Assembly (NCBI GenBank): GCA_013396995.1
Contig: VWZP01005514.1
Coordinates: 434,001-498,000 of the forward strand
Direction: 5' to 3'
DNA length: 64,000 bases
Origin: Dicaeum eximium
Lineage: Eukaryota; Chordata; Aves; Passeriformes; Dicaeidae
The notes under the pieces are model-generated. The model was not told the DNA's origin. It worked only from the letters and a program-made list of their open reading frames with translations, and did not search any database. Below are positions 11,712 to 24,115 of this stretch, piece after piece. Numbering within the stretch: position 1 is the stretch's first letter; each line of letters opens with the position of its first letter. Position numbers and translations under genes: made by a program.

Positions 11712-14669
11712 ATAAAATTTGCGATCTTTGTAACAGTATCCTGGCCTGAATATTGTGGGGTTTTTACCACCTAAAATTTTGCACAAAAGCTATACATGTT
11801 CTGCTAGAACATTACTTTTACTAGACAAAAGTTTACAGCGATGTATTCGGATCTCAGACACAAGGGGATGGTTGGAGTTTCTGTCTGTGACCATTGTTAC
11901 ACGTCAGTCAGTGAAGCAGTGCATGAATTAAACAAGTGAGCAGAGAACAATGAAAACTAATTGTATCCTGGGAAACTAACTAGGGATATGCATACTGTTA
12001 AAAGTTAAAAGATTAATAGCCTTATTTTGTTCCAATAATCATTGAAAAGGCTTAGCTAATGACTCTAAAAACTCTAAGGAAGTTATTGTCTCTTTAAATT
12101 AAGTACAATTTGTTGAAGAAGTAAGAAATAATAAGGACTAGCAAGAGAACACAAAGACCAGAAATAATATAGGGACAAAGTGGAAAGATAGTTTAATAAT
12201 TAAGACTTTAATTTACAAGCAATAAGGTTAATCTTGCACTTGTATCTTCTATGAGCTCTGGGACAAAATATTGCACATAGTACTCATCTCACCAAATGCT
12301 ATCTGTAATCATAATCAATACAGGGAAAGAGGTGCTGAGCTTATCAGAATGCTTGAGCAGATGTTTATGGTCCCTAAATGTATCTGTTTGGCTGTAGAAA
12401 CCACCTCTTGATTAGTGATGGCTAGATAAAGCAGCTTGGTGTCGCTCCCTGAAAGCAGTTACAGTACTAAGTGTAGCAGATAAAAAGGATAGGATAGTAG
12501 GCAGAGTTCAGACAACTAATTAAATACAGAGATATAGGCACTTAGACTTAAGACCTGGAGTGCATCAGACTTCAGGCTGCACAGTCTGAGTAGTATAGCT
12601 AATGCTTCCAAGACCCCAGGCATAAAATTGGAATATCCAGCAGATTGGTATCCCATGGGGGAGGGGAAAAGATTCAGTAACCACACAGTGGTAACCAGTA
12701 TTAGTAAGAGTAAATCCTACTTAATGTCAAGGGAGTAAGATTCATAGACAAAAAATTTGTCTAAAAGAGGATGGAAGAAAATATAAATGCAAGGATTAGG
12801 ATGTTTATCTTAATCCATACCAGAATGTCTGGTTAAAAAGGAGCAGAATTATCATTAAGTGAATCTAATGAAAAATAAGTAACTCTGAGAGCATCAGCAC
12901 AAGCAGCTAATTACATAACTTATACTAAAAAAAATAATGGGCTGTAACTTTGAATTCTCCAACTTTTTTTTTTTTCTCCCAAGGAAAGCTCTGCAAAACC
13001 GTTAATAAGTTTTTGCTTGCATAAGCTGCCTAAGAAACAAAATGTCTGAGCTGCAAAACATGTATAACATTTACAAATGGCTGCAACCTAATTCAAACCA
13101 TGAAGAGTGTAAAAGTATTGGGTTTTGTTTAGTGGAAATGAAATTCCACAGGATTGCACTGAGTTTCCAAATTTCTCCAGCTGTTCTTTAATGAATTGCT
13201 TCCTTACAAGGTTTCTGCAAACCAGCACATTAGCTAAGTGAGCTCTACGAGTCAGCAAGGGGAGCACAGTAGTTTCTAGAGATGCTGATAGAATGGAGCT
13301 GCTACCAGGAAAACTACTTCTACCTTCCTGGGATGTTGATAGTCCAATGATCCTGGCAGTGAGGTGGGCAGGGAGTTGCTCCAGCCATCTGGAAAGCTTG
13401 GGAGATGCTTAGTCAAATCTGCAGAGCAGGAGAAAAAAGAGACAGTGGCTAAAGAAATCTTGAAACTTTTGCCTGTGAAATGCATTTAACTAAATATTGG
13501 CCCATGTGGTGAAGCTTGTGCCCTGACCCCTGGGTGTGCTGCTGTCTGCCTCCCTGGGGCCTCTGATGCTTTGCTCACCAGTGCTGTGGTCTTTTTGGCT
13601 GGTGCACAGCAAGAACAGCTGTGGTGTGCACAGGACTGGAGAGATACACAACTCAGCAGATGCAGAGCAGCAGAAATTTGTAAAACGAGTTGTAGGAGCC
13701 TGGGAAAATCACTCTAAATTTATCTGCAAGACTTAGGAAATTGAATTGTTTGGTTCTTATATTTCCATATGAAATACTGATATGATGTAGTATTTCCCTG
13801 AAATACTGCATTTCTGTCAATATTTTTTAACCAGCTCTCATCTCATGACCTATTCAAAGAAGTTAAACATTTTTGCTTGTTTCACATAAGTGGGCAACAG
13901 AATAGCTCATACGTAATATTATTATGCATTTTTAATTTATACTTTTTAATTAAAGAGTCAATTTCATCTTGCAAGAAAAACAAACTAAAAATGCCACCAA
14001 GTGTGGTATAACAGTCCAATCGAGGAATCCAACCCAGCTGTTAACACTGTCAGCATCCATTCTCTTGACTTTTTAGTTCTGAACCCATGTCTTGTTCCTT
14101 GACTGGATATTTCTAGGCCTCGGAGGAAGCTTTTTTCTTTCTATTGAAAAAGATCACTCTCTAGCTTTGGGGCCAAATCGAAAATCTACTTGTCTGATTT
14201 AACACTTAAAAATGTTATTGGTTTTCATATTATTACTGAATAAAGTATTTGCTGCTCAGTTGAGAGTGGAAAATAGCTGCTCAACAATGGAACCAGATTG
14301 ATTTTCATTCATTAACTTTGAAAGGACGTAAACATCCTGAACAATGTATTAATTCAAAATTTATCATTTCTCCTTATGTTTTAACCATGCTTTAGCAACG
14401 GATCTTATTCTTCAAGAAAGTCAGTAATAAGATAAAGAAGTAGAGCTCCACTAAAAAAAAAAAAGCATTGAAACTGCTTTTTTGCAGATTATTTAGCCCA
14501 AGTAAAATGAAAACATTTTATGGATTTACACTTAGACACAACACAATCTTCCATGTGCATATATAAATATCCACACATATATGTTTGTATGTACAGAAAA
14601 ATGAAATCCAGCTTCATAATTTCTATTTGGTGTGATTAGCACGGACTGTAATTTACAATAATTTTATGT
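11712..14669. other. Mostly unique AT-rich sequence; modestly GC-richer patch
   Basis: No repeat family recognised. About 13250-13700 is GC-richer than its surroundings but could not be assigned. A small symmetric patch at 13771-13807 has GAAATACT, AGTATTTC and GAAATACT in succession. Confidence 0.5.
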
Positions 14670-14693
14670 ACACACACTCATACACACACACAT

Positions 14694-14738
<45 letters not shown>
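14670..14738. repeat. Compound (CA)n(TA)n microsatellite
   Basis: CA repeats with a few interruptions run from 14670 to 14710, followed directly by uninterrupted TA repeats to 14738. The open frame read through it on the minus strand is a product of the repeat. Confidence 0.97.
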
Positions 14739-14743
<5 letters not shown>

Positions 14744-17700
14744 GAATCTATCTTCTAAAATATTTTTCAAATCCTCATATGGGGAATTCACACAACTGTT
14801 TTTCTGATAGGTTCTGATAAAATGAGAAGCTGAAAAAATGTGTAGGGAGATACATCCATTATCATACATACACACACATCCTACAAAACATTATACTATT
14901 TATCAACAGGTATTGGAATGCCACCAAAATTTTCTGAATTCTTAAAAGGATTAGTTTTACATCTGTCATATTATTTGCATCAGTAGAAAAATTGCCAAAT
15001 ACAGCAAACAACAAGTAGTGAAGTATTTCAGGTACTTACCTGAGGATGGGGAGTTCTAAAGACTGAAAACAACCAAAACTTGATCTTCCCACATCTTATG
15101 GCTGCCTTAACCCTTAGAATCTTTGGCACCCTATTGGATCTTTCTCTTGTTGACTGTAAACTAACTTCTGGTTAGATATTTGCTCTTCAGGGAATTGATA
15201 TTGTTTCAAAAAAGAAAAAACCCAAAACCCAGTAAAACTCTTTCTTGTTGCAAGTTGTTTAATCAGAATTATTATTTGGTTAGGTAGCTGAACAAACAGG
15301 GTTGAAGGAATCAGATCCATCCACACTTGTACTGTGGAGTTTTATGAAAGTCTCTAGAGAGGGCAACGTTATTTTATTGCTTTGCAGGTGCATAGAATTA
15401 CTTTTAGAAAACAGAAAACGAAAGAATATAGGGAACTTCTACACATATTGAGCAAAAACACTTATAGAAAGTTCATGCTGTTTCTTCATACCTTCTACAC
15501 ACCTAAGTGCTTTCAACTACAGCTCACAAAAAAAAAAAATCTGTATGCTGAATCATACAACAGTGTGCAGTGAGATTATTGTTAAATCATTCTAGCTTTC
15601 AGCTATAGTTTGATGCCTTATCACATAGAAAGAACAATTTTGCCAAAGTAATTAATTGATTCAGAAGCCCAGAATTTCTTTCTCAGGATGCTAGGATGGT
15701 GACAGGTACAAATCACTTTTGAAAGGTGATTACACAAAATCTTGGGTGGAAGCTGAACTCAATCATTCATAACACAGGTATGAAACTTCCTGAAAGTAAA
15801 GCTCCCAAAGGCTGGGGGAGAGGAAGTTATGGCAACAGAGCAGAGAAGATTTGTTCTACTCTTCTGGCTTCTTGTTAGGAAGTACAGCTTAACTGTGTCA
15901 GAAGAAGGGCTTCAGGACTATTTTAACTGTAAACTTTGCCTTTACACTGTAGTGGTAACAGTGTACTGAGAAATGATCAGCCTGGAGGAGCTCTCTTTAT
16001 GTTGATGCTAGTGAGGCACTTCAGAAATACCAATCACCCATCTGAATTGTTTATGGTTTAGTTTTTCAACATTTCTTATCTGTGCCAGAGTATATGGCTC
16101 ATTTGACAAATATGAGAGGTAGAGATTTTGTGACCTGAGCTGTGCTCAGGCATTAGCATTGTTTTGACAACTCTGCAGAAGATGTTACAGCACATAAAAG
16201 CTCTAAAATATATTGGCAACTGAAGAGAAAAGATGCTATGACCTGTCAGCAGATGATGGCTCCTAACCCATTCTACTAAATCCTGTAGCTCAACTACTGA
16301 CAGTTGAAGCCTTCTGTTGATTTTTTATGAAAAATGTTGCACTTTCAGAATTCATCTGTTACTCATCCCTGAAGTAGCAAAACCTTTGCAGTGCACTTCT
16401 GTGCCGTCTATCTTCTTCTATAAATATCTCTACAAGAAGGCTATGCATGTATGAAGAAATAAATGATAAATAAATATGAATGAAGAAAGTTAAATGAAAT
16501 ATTTTAAAAATTCTTCAAGTAATATTCTTCAAAGAAAACTTTTGGATTTTGAGAAATTAATAGTAATGAGCTGTCGCCATAGACTTTTTAACATCTGAAT
16601 CTTCCTTTTAAAGAAATTCAGGATATTGAATACAATTGAAAGTCAATTTACAACTTCATGAAATTCTAACTCATTGACTTTACAGACTATAAATGTTTGT
16701 TCAGGCAGCAAAGACTTACCTAATTTCTACACTTCTGCAGAAAGATGCTGCTTCTTTTCCTGAAGAGATCTCAGTGTTTTGTCTTATTTTATGAAGTAAT
16801 AGGGTGTGAAATAATTTATGTATGGGAAAGAATTTCCTGTCTGGATCTGTTGCCTCATGATAGGATGGCCATAGGACCAACATCCCTCCTAAAAGAGGGA
16901 AGGAATTTCCCAGTACCTGAAAAAGAAATGGGACAAAAAAGGCTACTCTGATAGCTATTTTTAAAATGCCCTCTGTGATTATTTGTTGTGTACAACTTCA
17001 TTCTTCATAAGTGCATTCGCATACCCTACTTAACTTCTGTGTCAAAATTTGCAAGCATTGTATCAATTTACACATACAAGACTACTTTTAATATTCAATA
17101 CGATGAAAATAAAAAATAAAATTCCATATGAGGGAAAAGAAAGACACAAATAACATACAGTTCTGAATTCTGCCTTACTTTCTTCAAAGCTATGATTCAT
17201 GAGGCTGACAAAGCATCCTGTCTTCTTTTTAGGTAATTTTTATTATTCTTGCCTTTCTAGACTTTTGACTAAGATTTCTTTAAAGTACAGAAATATAAGA
17301 TAAAAATACTTGAATTCCTGTGTTTAGTTCTTGAATTGCTGTGTTTAGTTTTTTCTGGAACAAATTAAAAAAAAAACAAACAACCCAACCTCCTGTGTAA
17401 GTTTTAGGTAGATAGTTGGAAACTTTCCAAAGAAAATGTTATTTTTTAGAATACACTGAATTATCAAAATGTTGAATTCCTTGGGAGCCTCTCGATCAGA
17501 GAGACTTTGCCTGTTGGATACAATTTCTCCTTAGAATTATTAATTAGGCAAGTAACTCAGTGTTCAGGGATGATCTGTAATATTTGTCACACAGAGTCAA
17601 GAGTCTATTGTAAAACTCAAGCTACGGTTTCATACCCTCCCTCACCACCTTCAGCACAGCAGCTAAGGTGTGCTGGAGGCATAGAGCCTTGCTCATTTCC

Positions 17701-18227
17701 TGTTTCTTACAGTGTCTGTCAATAATGAAATATCCTTCAGAGTAGACACTTCAGTTTGATCTCTCCAAGGCTGCATACATGAGACTTTGATTTGTTTGTT
17801 ATCCTTCCAACATGAATGGTAAATTTTTGAAATTTTTTTACCCTCTAATTTAATCGGATGTAATTATTTAAACAGTCCTACTATTCTCACTCAGTCTCTC
17901 TCTTAGTGCTACATAGCTCTTTCCAACATTTAAAACTAAATCCAAGATTCTTGAAACAAGTTTGGACATTAGGGAAGCTAAAATATCCTCCTTTAATCTC
18001 AGTGGCTTCTATTTTAAAATATTGATCTGAAAATTTTTTTATAACTTTTTAAGAATTAGTAAACCTAAAAAAAAGCCCTTGCTATTTGTGTCCTCTAGGC
18101 TTCAGAATTATTTTCTGGAGTATTTTTATTATCTTTTTTTCTTTTTTAATAGATAATGCAATAACATTCCTTTTCTTTTTCAAAAAAAAAATAGATTAAC
18201 CCTTAGACACAGAGCCTTTATGTAAAA
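14739..18227. other. Unique AT-rich sequence, no gene seen
   Basis: Only short frames without recognisable domains. The one internal structure found is the tandem duplication at 17309-17350, listed separately. Confidence 0.6.
17309..17350. repeat. Two-copy 21-bp tandem duplication
   Basis: CTTGAATTCCTGTGTTTAGTT (17309-17329) is repeated immediately at 17330-17350 with a single C to G difference, indicating a recent local duplication. Confidence 0.9.
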
Positions 18228-18980
18228 TTACAGAATCACAGAGCCACCACAAAATAGTGATGCTGGAAAGGACATCTGAAAGTTTTCCAGTCCAACTCCT
18301 CTTCTAAAGCAAGACCATGTAGCGTTGATTGTCCAGGATCATGTCCAGATGGCTTTTGAATACCTCAAAGGAGAGAAGCTCCCCAACATCCCTGGTTAAT
18401 CTGTGTCAGAGATCAGTCACTGTCATTGTGTTTTGTGATGCTCAGAGGGAGCCTCCTGTGTTTCAGTTTATGCCCTTTGCTGTCACTGAACACCACTGAA
18501 AAGAGCCTGGATCCACCTTTTTTGCACCCTTCCTCCAAATATTTATGTGGTCCTCCCTCCAAGCCTTCTCCAGGCTGAACAGTGCCAGCTTTCTCAATCT
18601 TTCATCACATGAGACATGCTGCAGTGCCTTGGTCACCTTAGTGCTTGGACTCTCTCCTATGGGCCTGTCTTGTACTGAGGAGCCAAGAACTGGGCACAGC
18701 ACCCCAGGTGTGGCCTCACTGAGCTGAGAACAGGGAAAGGATCCCCTCATTGAACCCAGGGGCAACACTTTTCCTAACGGAGCCCAGGATCTCATGAGTC
18801 TTCTGGGCTGCAAGGGTACTTTGCTTGCTCATGTTCAACGTGGTGCTCACCGGGACTTTTAGATCTTTTTCTGACAATCTGCTTTCCATACAACTGCCAC
18901 CTAGCATATATTGGTGTATAGGGTATTCCTCCCTAGGTGCAGGATTTCTCTCCATTCCCAGCTTAAAATTCACAAAGTCT
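18228..18980 (-). mobile_element. CR1 LINE, 5'-truncated, about 750 bp
   Basis: Read on the + strand this is the reverse complement of CR1. It opens with the inverted tail region (CAGAATCACAGAGCC, then TCCAGTCCAACTCC). It continues through the end of ORF2, with landmarks such as CCTTCTCCAGGCTGAACAG, CCCAGGTGTGGCCTCACTGA, TTCTGGGCTGCAAGGGTA and TTGCTCATGTTCAACGTGGT. Many indels leave no intact frame; several 60-116 codon frames on both strands here are incidental. Confidence 0.93.
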
Positions 18981-19957
18981 GGGTTTAGGAAAAAAAATAT
19001 AAATAATGACGAATCAATTATCTTTTCCTGAATCCTCCAAATAATGAAGAGACATGAATCAGAAACACCATTTGGGAAACTGCTTATACATTGTGTCTAT
19101 GCACACAAAAACTGCCAGGATAGATTGGGAAAACCAGGTACAAAAGCCTAAGAGAAGTGTTCACCAAAAAGTGACCCTGGAAAGAGGAGACCTAGAAAGA
19201 AAGTGGTGAAGCTACTGGCTGGAGAAAAGATCCTGGAGGTGGAGGAAGTGTGTGAAATTGGGGAAGATACATATAGATGAATAGAGGGGGAAGCTGGGGG
19301 TCTCTGTATAGTAACACCTGAGACTGGTGAGTCCAAGGGGTGACAATGCAAGCAAAATCCAACACAACTTTGGGACTTTAAAATTGTCACATATATTTGA
19401 ACTAATTTTTTATGCTAAACTGGATAAAGTAAAAAAATTATAAAAGAGCTTAAATTATCCTTAATAGCTGGTATGCTACTGAAATTCAGAAAATAAACAT
19501 TTGACCAATGATAATTTAAAAAGCAGTGTTTACTTCCCTATCTTTACTGTATTGATCCATCCAGGAAATGACCATTTCATAAAGCAGGAGATATGTTTAT
19601 ACAATAATGGCCAATGTAATCCAAATGTATTATTACGATCATTGATGAAAGTAGCCTTATGTGACCTAACAAATGTTTTTGTTGTTTTCTTTTAATGATA
19701 GTTACTGAGTAATCAAATGGTGTTGTAACTCTCATTGTCTGAAGATATCTAAAAAATAATGTGGATTTTTTTGGCTTCTTGGGCTTCAGGGACTATGGCT
19801 ACCTTGGTATTTTATTGCAGCACCATGTTAGACTTGATAATATTTGTCTCTTGCAGATCTATATCATAGCAGGTGCTGTCAACCTTCCTAAGAGAGCTCT
19901 AGAAAAATAAAATTCTCAGTGTTATTATGTAAATAAGTTATACTTCCAGATGAGATC
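18981..19957. other. Unique sequence between two CR1 copies, no gene seen
   Basis: About 1 kb with no recognised repeat. A purine-rich stretch occupies roughly 19150-19290. Confidence 0.55.
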
Positions 19958-20197
19958 ATTGAGTCATGAATGATTTAGGTTGGAAAAGACCTTTACCATT
20001 GTCAAGTCCAACCATCAGCCCAGCATTGCCAAGTCCACCAGTGACCGTCTTTACGTACCTCCAGGGATGGTGACTCTACCACTTCCCTTGGCAGCCTGTT
20101 CTAGGGCTTGGCAACCCTTTCAGTGGAGAATTTTTTCCCTAATGTCCAATCTAAACCTCCACTGAGTGCAACTTGAGGCCATTTTCTCTTGTCCTAG
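19958..20197 (-). mobile_element. CR1 LINE 3' fragment
   Basis: Reverse-complement CR1 3' end: TGATTTAGGTTGGAAAAGAC, then CAAGTCCAACCATCA, CCTCCAGGGATGGTGACTCT, GGCAGCCTGTTCTAGGGCTT, TTTCCCTAATGTCCAATCTA and TTCTCTTGTCCTA. About 240 bp remain. It lies about 1 kb from the preceding CR1 in the same orientation. Confidence 0.93.
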
Positions 20198-21463
20198 AAG
20201 GTACCAAGAGTTTTGTACCAGTTTAGGTACAAAGAACACAAAATACATTCCTTGGAATGATGCAGTGTATCTTTAGGATCTCTTATCAAAATGTCTAAAT
20301 ATTCTATAAAAACACATCTAACCAGTTAACATGACATAATACCTAGTGTCACTCTGCATTTCTTCTTTTTCAGCAAATAAATGGAATCTGGCAGGCTAAC
20401 AGGCTATTCTACTTTTCATGTATTCTGTATTTGGAAAGACTACAATGGAGAACTCCAAAATCTTCTTGGCAGATCTGTCACATAGAAAAAAAAAAAATCC
20501 AACCTTTTATCTCTGTTTTTCAATTATTATACATCTGTCAATCATATTTTTAGTTCTGACTTATAGCACAACAGTTATTGATTTTAAGATCTATATTAAT
20601 ATTATATCCAATCTTAACATTTAAACCTGTTGTTTCCAGTTTGTTTTTATAGTCCTTCCTGTAAAGCAATCTAAAATGACTTCATATACATTATCTATAA
20701 TCTTCTTTCCCTTCTTCATTTTTGCAGGAAAACAAACAAACATAGGAACAAACAAAAAACTAAGATGAGAATTAATGCTCCATTTCTCCAGTCTGTGTGG
20801 TACGAAGAAAAACATCTTGGGGTCTATTATACAGAACTTCTATTCCATAAAGTAGTTTTGCTCCACTTGTCTCCTTGCTTGTTGCTTATTCCCTGTATAG
20901 ATTTGGAGACACTCATGATGTTAGCAACACTCCCAAAATAATGACCTGGTTTGATAAATTCGGTCAAAAGTTTTTCAGCTTTTGAAGAAATATACTAAGG
21001 CACAGTTACCAAGAGTGAAAGTGAAATTTTGTTTTGTGTAGGTGAGCATTCACCCTTATAAAAGAGGTCAGCCCAAGTAAATCAATTGATATCCTAAGTA
21101 TTAGAAAACTTAGATGAATCATTCTAAACAATGAAAAAAAACATGATTCTAACTTTGCCAAGAACAGGTTGTTCTTATTACCAGCACTGAGCTGACATTG
21201 TTTCCAGATTGCTTGGGGCTTTTTTTTCTTCCTCTTTACCTAAAAACTCATTCAGCCAAAGAGTTTCTTTGACTTATTGGCGCACTACATTAAAAAAAAA
21301 AAAAAAAAAAAGCCACNNNNNNNNNNNNNNNNNNNNNNNNNNNNTGGGCAAATGGTAAACATAAAGGAAAGTTTCAGAATGTAGGTATAAAACCACTTTT
21401 GAATTTCCATGATTTTCATGGTCTAATACTTGAAATAATTTGGTGCATATTAATGAAACCAAG
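20198..21463. other. Unique AT-rich sequence with an assembly gap
   Basis: No repeat family recognised. It includes a 20-A run at 21292-21311, a spacer AGCCAC-like base run, and 28 undetermined bases at 21317-21344. Confidence 0.6.
21317..21344. other. Assembly gap (28 N)
   Basis: Undetermined bases begin five bases after a 20-bp A homopolymer (21292-21311), a common cause of read failure. Any frame translated across it is meaningless. Confidence 0.99.
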
Positions 21464-22539
21464 TGCTGTAGGTTGACACTGACCAAATGCCAGGCACCTA
21501 TGAAAGCCGCTTACTCACTCCTCTCTGCAGATGGGCAGAGGAGACAAAATTTAATGAATTTAATGTTAATGGGTTGAGATAAAGACCAGGAGAGATCACT
21601 CATCAAATACTGTCAAGGGAAAAATAGGCTCAACTTAGAGATATGAAGTGAATTTATCACACTAACAAAATCAGAGCAGGATAATGATAAGTAAAATAAA
21701 GCCTTGAAAACACTTTTCCCCCCACCCCTCCCTCCTTCCAGCTGTACCTCCTACCCCAGTGGTACAAGGAGACAGGGAATGGGGGTTGTGGTCAGTTCAT
21801 CACCCAAAGCCTCTCCTGCTGCTCCAGGAAAGGAGTCCTTCCCCTGCTGCACCATGGGGTCCCTCCCACAGGAGACAGCTCTCCATGAACTTCTCCAGTG
21901 TGAGTCCATCTCACAAGTAACAGCTCTCCTCAAACTGCCCAGTGTGGGCCACTCTGAGGTGCAGTCCTTCAAGGACAGGCTGCTCCAATAGGGCAGCAGG
22001 GCCCCTCTCTCCATGAGTGTCCCACAGGATCACAGCATCCTCCAGGCATCCCCCGGCTCCAGTGTGGGACTCCTCCATGTGCTGTGGGTAGATCTCTGCA
22101 TCCCCCATGGATCCCCATGGGCTGTGGGTGGATCTCTGCATCCCCCGTGGATCCCCACGGGCTGCACGGGCACAGCTGCTTCACCATGGGCTGCACCACG
22201 GAGGAATCTTGGCTCCAGTACCTGGAACTCCTCCTGCCCCTCCCTCTGCACTGACCTCGGTGTCTGCACAGTCATCCTTCTCACGTGTTCTCACTCCACT
22301 CTTCTCTGGCCATGATCAAAAGTGGGCAACAAGTTTTATTCTTCTTTCTTCTTAAATCTGTTATCACAGAGGTTTTACTACTATTTCTAATTGGCCCAGC
22401 CTCCGCCAGTGCCATGTCCATCTTTGGAGCCACCAAGGATTGGCTCTGCTGGACATGATGGAAGCTTCTGGTAGCTTCTCACAGAAGCCACCCCTGGGGC
22501 CCCCCCACTACCAAAACCAAACCATGCAAAACCAATACA
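21464..22539 (-). mobile_element. Solo LTR of avian ERV (TGTACTGGG family), minus orientation
   Basis: The segment is about 1.08 kb and, read on the minus strand, begins TGTATTGGTTTTGCATGG and ends near ...GTCAACCTACAGCA, giving TG..CA ends. It matches from memory a widespread avian LTR whose sense strand opens TGTACTGGGTTTGCATGGCA. On the + strand landmarks are GGAGAGATCACTCATCAA, AGCAGGATAATGATAAGTA, GTCCCTCCCACAGGAGACAG, CACTGACCTCGGTGTCTGCA and TCTCACAGAAGCCACCCCTG. No internal retroviral sequence flanks it, so it is a solo LTR. A clear target-site duplication is not visible. Overlapping frames on both strands (70-100 codons) are incidental. Confidence 0.85.
22081..22160. repeat. Two-copy 40-bp tandem duplication inside the LTR
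   Basis: Units 22081-22120 and 22121-22160 share GATCTCTGCATCCCCC(A/G)TGG and differ at few positions. Each unit also contains a near-palindrome around CCATGGATCCCCATGG. Confidence 0.88.
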
Positions 22540-23162
22540 CAGAATAAAATGACACTTGCAATAATAAATTAAATTTGTTCATGTTAGTGAACTCCATTTA
22601 AGGCTGTCTAGTACTAAGTCTTTATTATGCCTGGTATTTCAGCTGCAAGCAAACAGAAAAGAACCCTTCCCCCCCCACACACCTTTTTTTTTCTTTAATT
22701 TTTTCCTGTATCTGACCACTGAAAGAATATACAGAATACAGGCCGTATTCTGACACAGCTTGAATTTTTCCCTTTGGCTATTCATGCACTTTTAAGGCAT
22801 GGGTATTTCTTCTTATAGACTTTCACATTTCTTGTGTTTCAATTCATGTTGATTTTAACCTTTCTTTCCTTTTCTCAGTCTCTGTAAATTGCAATTCTTC
22901 AGGTCTTCCTCATAGTGTGATTCATCACCAGTAAGAGAGATTCTTAGTATCTGTGAAAATCACCTTTTACCCATCTAGACATTCTCTTCAGAATTTTGCT
23001 AATTAAAAAAGAGGAAAATTATATTCCAGTGATTTCTAGGAGTAATTTCTAGATAGATTAAATCAGTCTATTAGTCATATTTCCTAAAAATAATTCTTTT
23101 GCAGTTCTAATGAAGTAATTAAAAATTATTTTTATAGACCAAATTATTTTTATAGTACCAAA
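22540..23162. other. AT-rich sequence between two LTRs
   Basis: No recognised repeat or gene. This is the left part of the spacer between the head-to-head LTRs. Confidence 0.5.
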
Positions 23163-23474
23163 TGTACTGGGTTTCCATGACAAGGTTTTGACCCAAGAAA
23201 GTCACACGGGGAACCACTGTGTTTTTTTCTTTTTGTTAGGGTTGGGATTAAATGTGTGAGATGGTATTTTTTGTTTGGATTTATATGTTTATTAGTTTTT
23301 ATTTATATTACAGTTTTATAAATTGTGAGTTTTATGGTATTTTGTGTTAATAAATTTTAAAAATTGAATTTTATTTTGTATAAGGTTTTTTAGGGATAAA
23401 TTGCTTAATTAAGAAATGATATTTAAATAATTGTTTTACCAATTATACAAAATTTAAAAAAAAAAATTTAAAAG
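23163..23474 (+). mobile_element. Partial LTR edge repeated upstream of next LTR
   Basis: TGTACTGGGTTTCCATGACA begins at 23163 and is nearly identical to the start of the LTR at 23475, but the sequence diverges after about 28 bp into T-rich DNA. It could be a second, heavily deleted LTR copy or a local duplication of the LTR edge. Confidence 0.45.
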
Positions 23475-24115
23475 TGTACTGGGTTTCCATGGCAAGGTTT
23501 TGGTAGTGGATGAGATGATAATTGTTTTTTGTGAGAAGCTGCTGGAAATTCCCTTATGTACAGCAGAGCCAAAGACAGCTGACTCCAAGACAGATCTGCT
23601 GTTGATCAAGGATGAGCCCATCAGTGGTGGTGGAGCCTCTGGGATAGCACATCTGGAGACAGAGAATATGTGAGAGGAACCGCTCTGCAGAGACCAAGAT
23701 CAGTGAGAAAGGAGGGGGACGAGGTTCCCCAGGCCCCACAGCAGAGATTCCCTCCAGCCCCAAGCGCATTCCACGGAGCGGCAGCTGTGGCCCTGCAGCC
23801 CATGGACGTGCACAGCACAGCAGAGAACCACCTGCAGCCCCGGGAGGACCCCACACCATAGCAGAGGGATGTTCCCAAAGGAGGCTGTGAACCTGTGGGA
23901 AGCCCACCTTGGAGCAGGCTCCCGGCAGGATCTTGGGCCCTGTGGAGAGGAGCCTGCTGTGGAGCAGGTTTGCTGGCAGGACTGGTGACCCTGTGGGGGA
24001 CTCACGCTGAAGCAGCTGATAAACAAATGCAGCCCGTAGGAATTACTCACATTGGAGAAGCTCATGGAGAACAGTCTGCCATGGGTGAGGCTCTGTGCAG
24101 AGCAGGGGAATAGAG
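23475..24115 (+). mobile_element. Truncated LTR of avian ERV (TGTACTGGG family), plus orientation
   Basis: The sense strand begins TGTACTGGGTTTCCATGGCA at 23475 and continues through GAGAAGCTGCTGGAAATTCC, GAGCCCATCAGTGGTGGTGG, GTGAGAGGAACCGCTCTGCA, repeated CC(C/A)GTGG-type motifs and GGAGCAGGTTTGCTGGCAGG. It is the same family as 21464-22539 but in opposite orientation. Similarity fades near AGCAGGGGAATAGAGG, so the downstream third, including the 3' CA end, is missing. Frames of 85-121 codons on the minus strand are antisense artefacts of this GC-rich repeat. Confidence 0.82.

Noticed and set aside
14678..14875. Minus-strand 65-codon frame with repetitive Tyr-Ile and Cys-Val
   Set aside because: Translation of the CA/TA microsatellite.
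18463..18973. Minus-strand frames of 85 and 116 codons
   Set aside because: They fall inside a CR1 copy with many indels; they are shadows of the degenerate ORF2 and UTR, not genes.
21274..21486. Minus-strand 70-codon frame
   Set aside because: It runs through undetermined bases, so the frame is not real.
23554..24065. Minus-strand frames of 117 and 121 codons
   Set aside because: Antisense to an LTR. The length reflects GC-rich repeat composition, and no protein family is recognisable.
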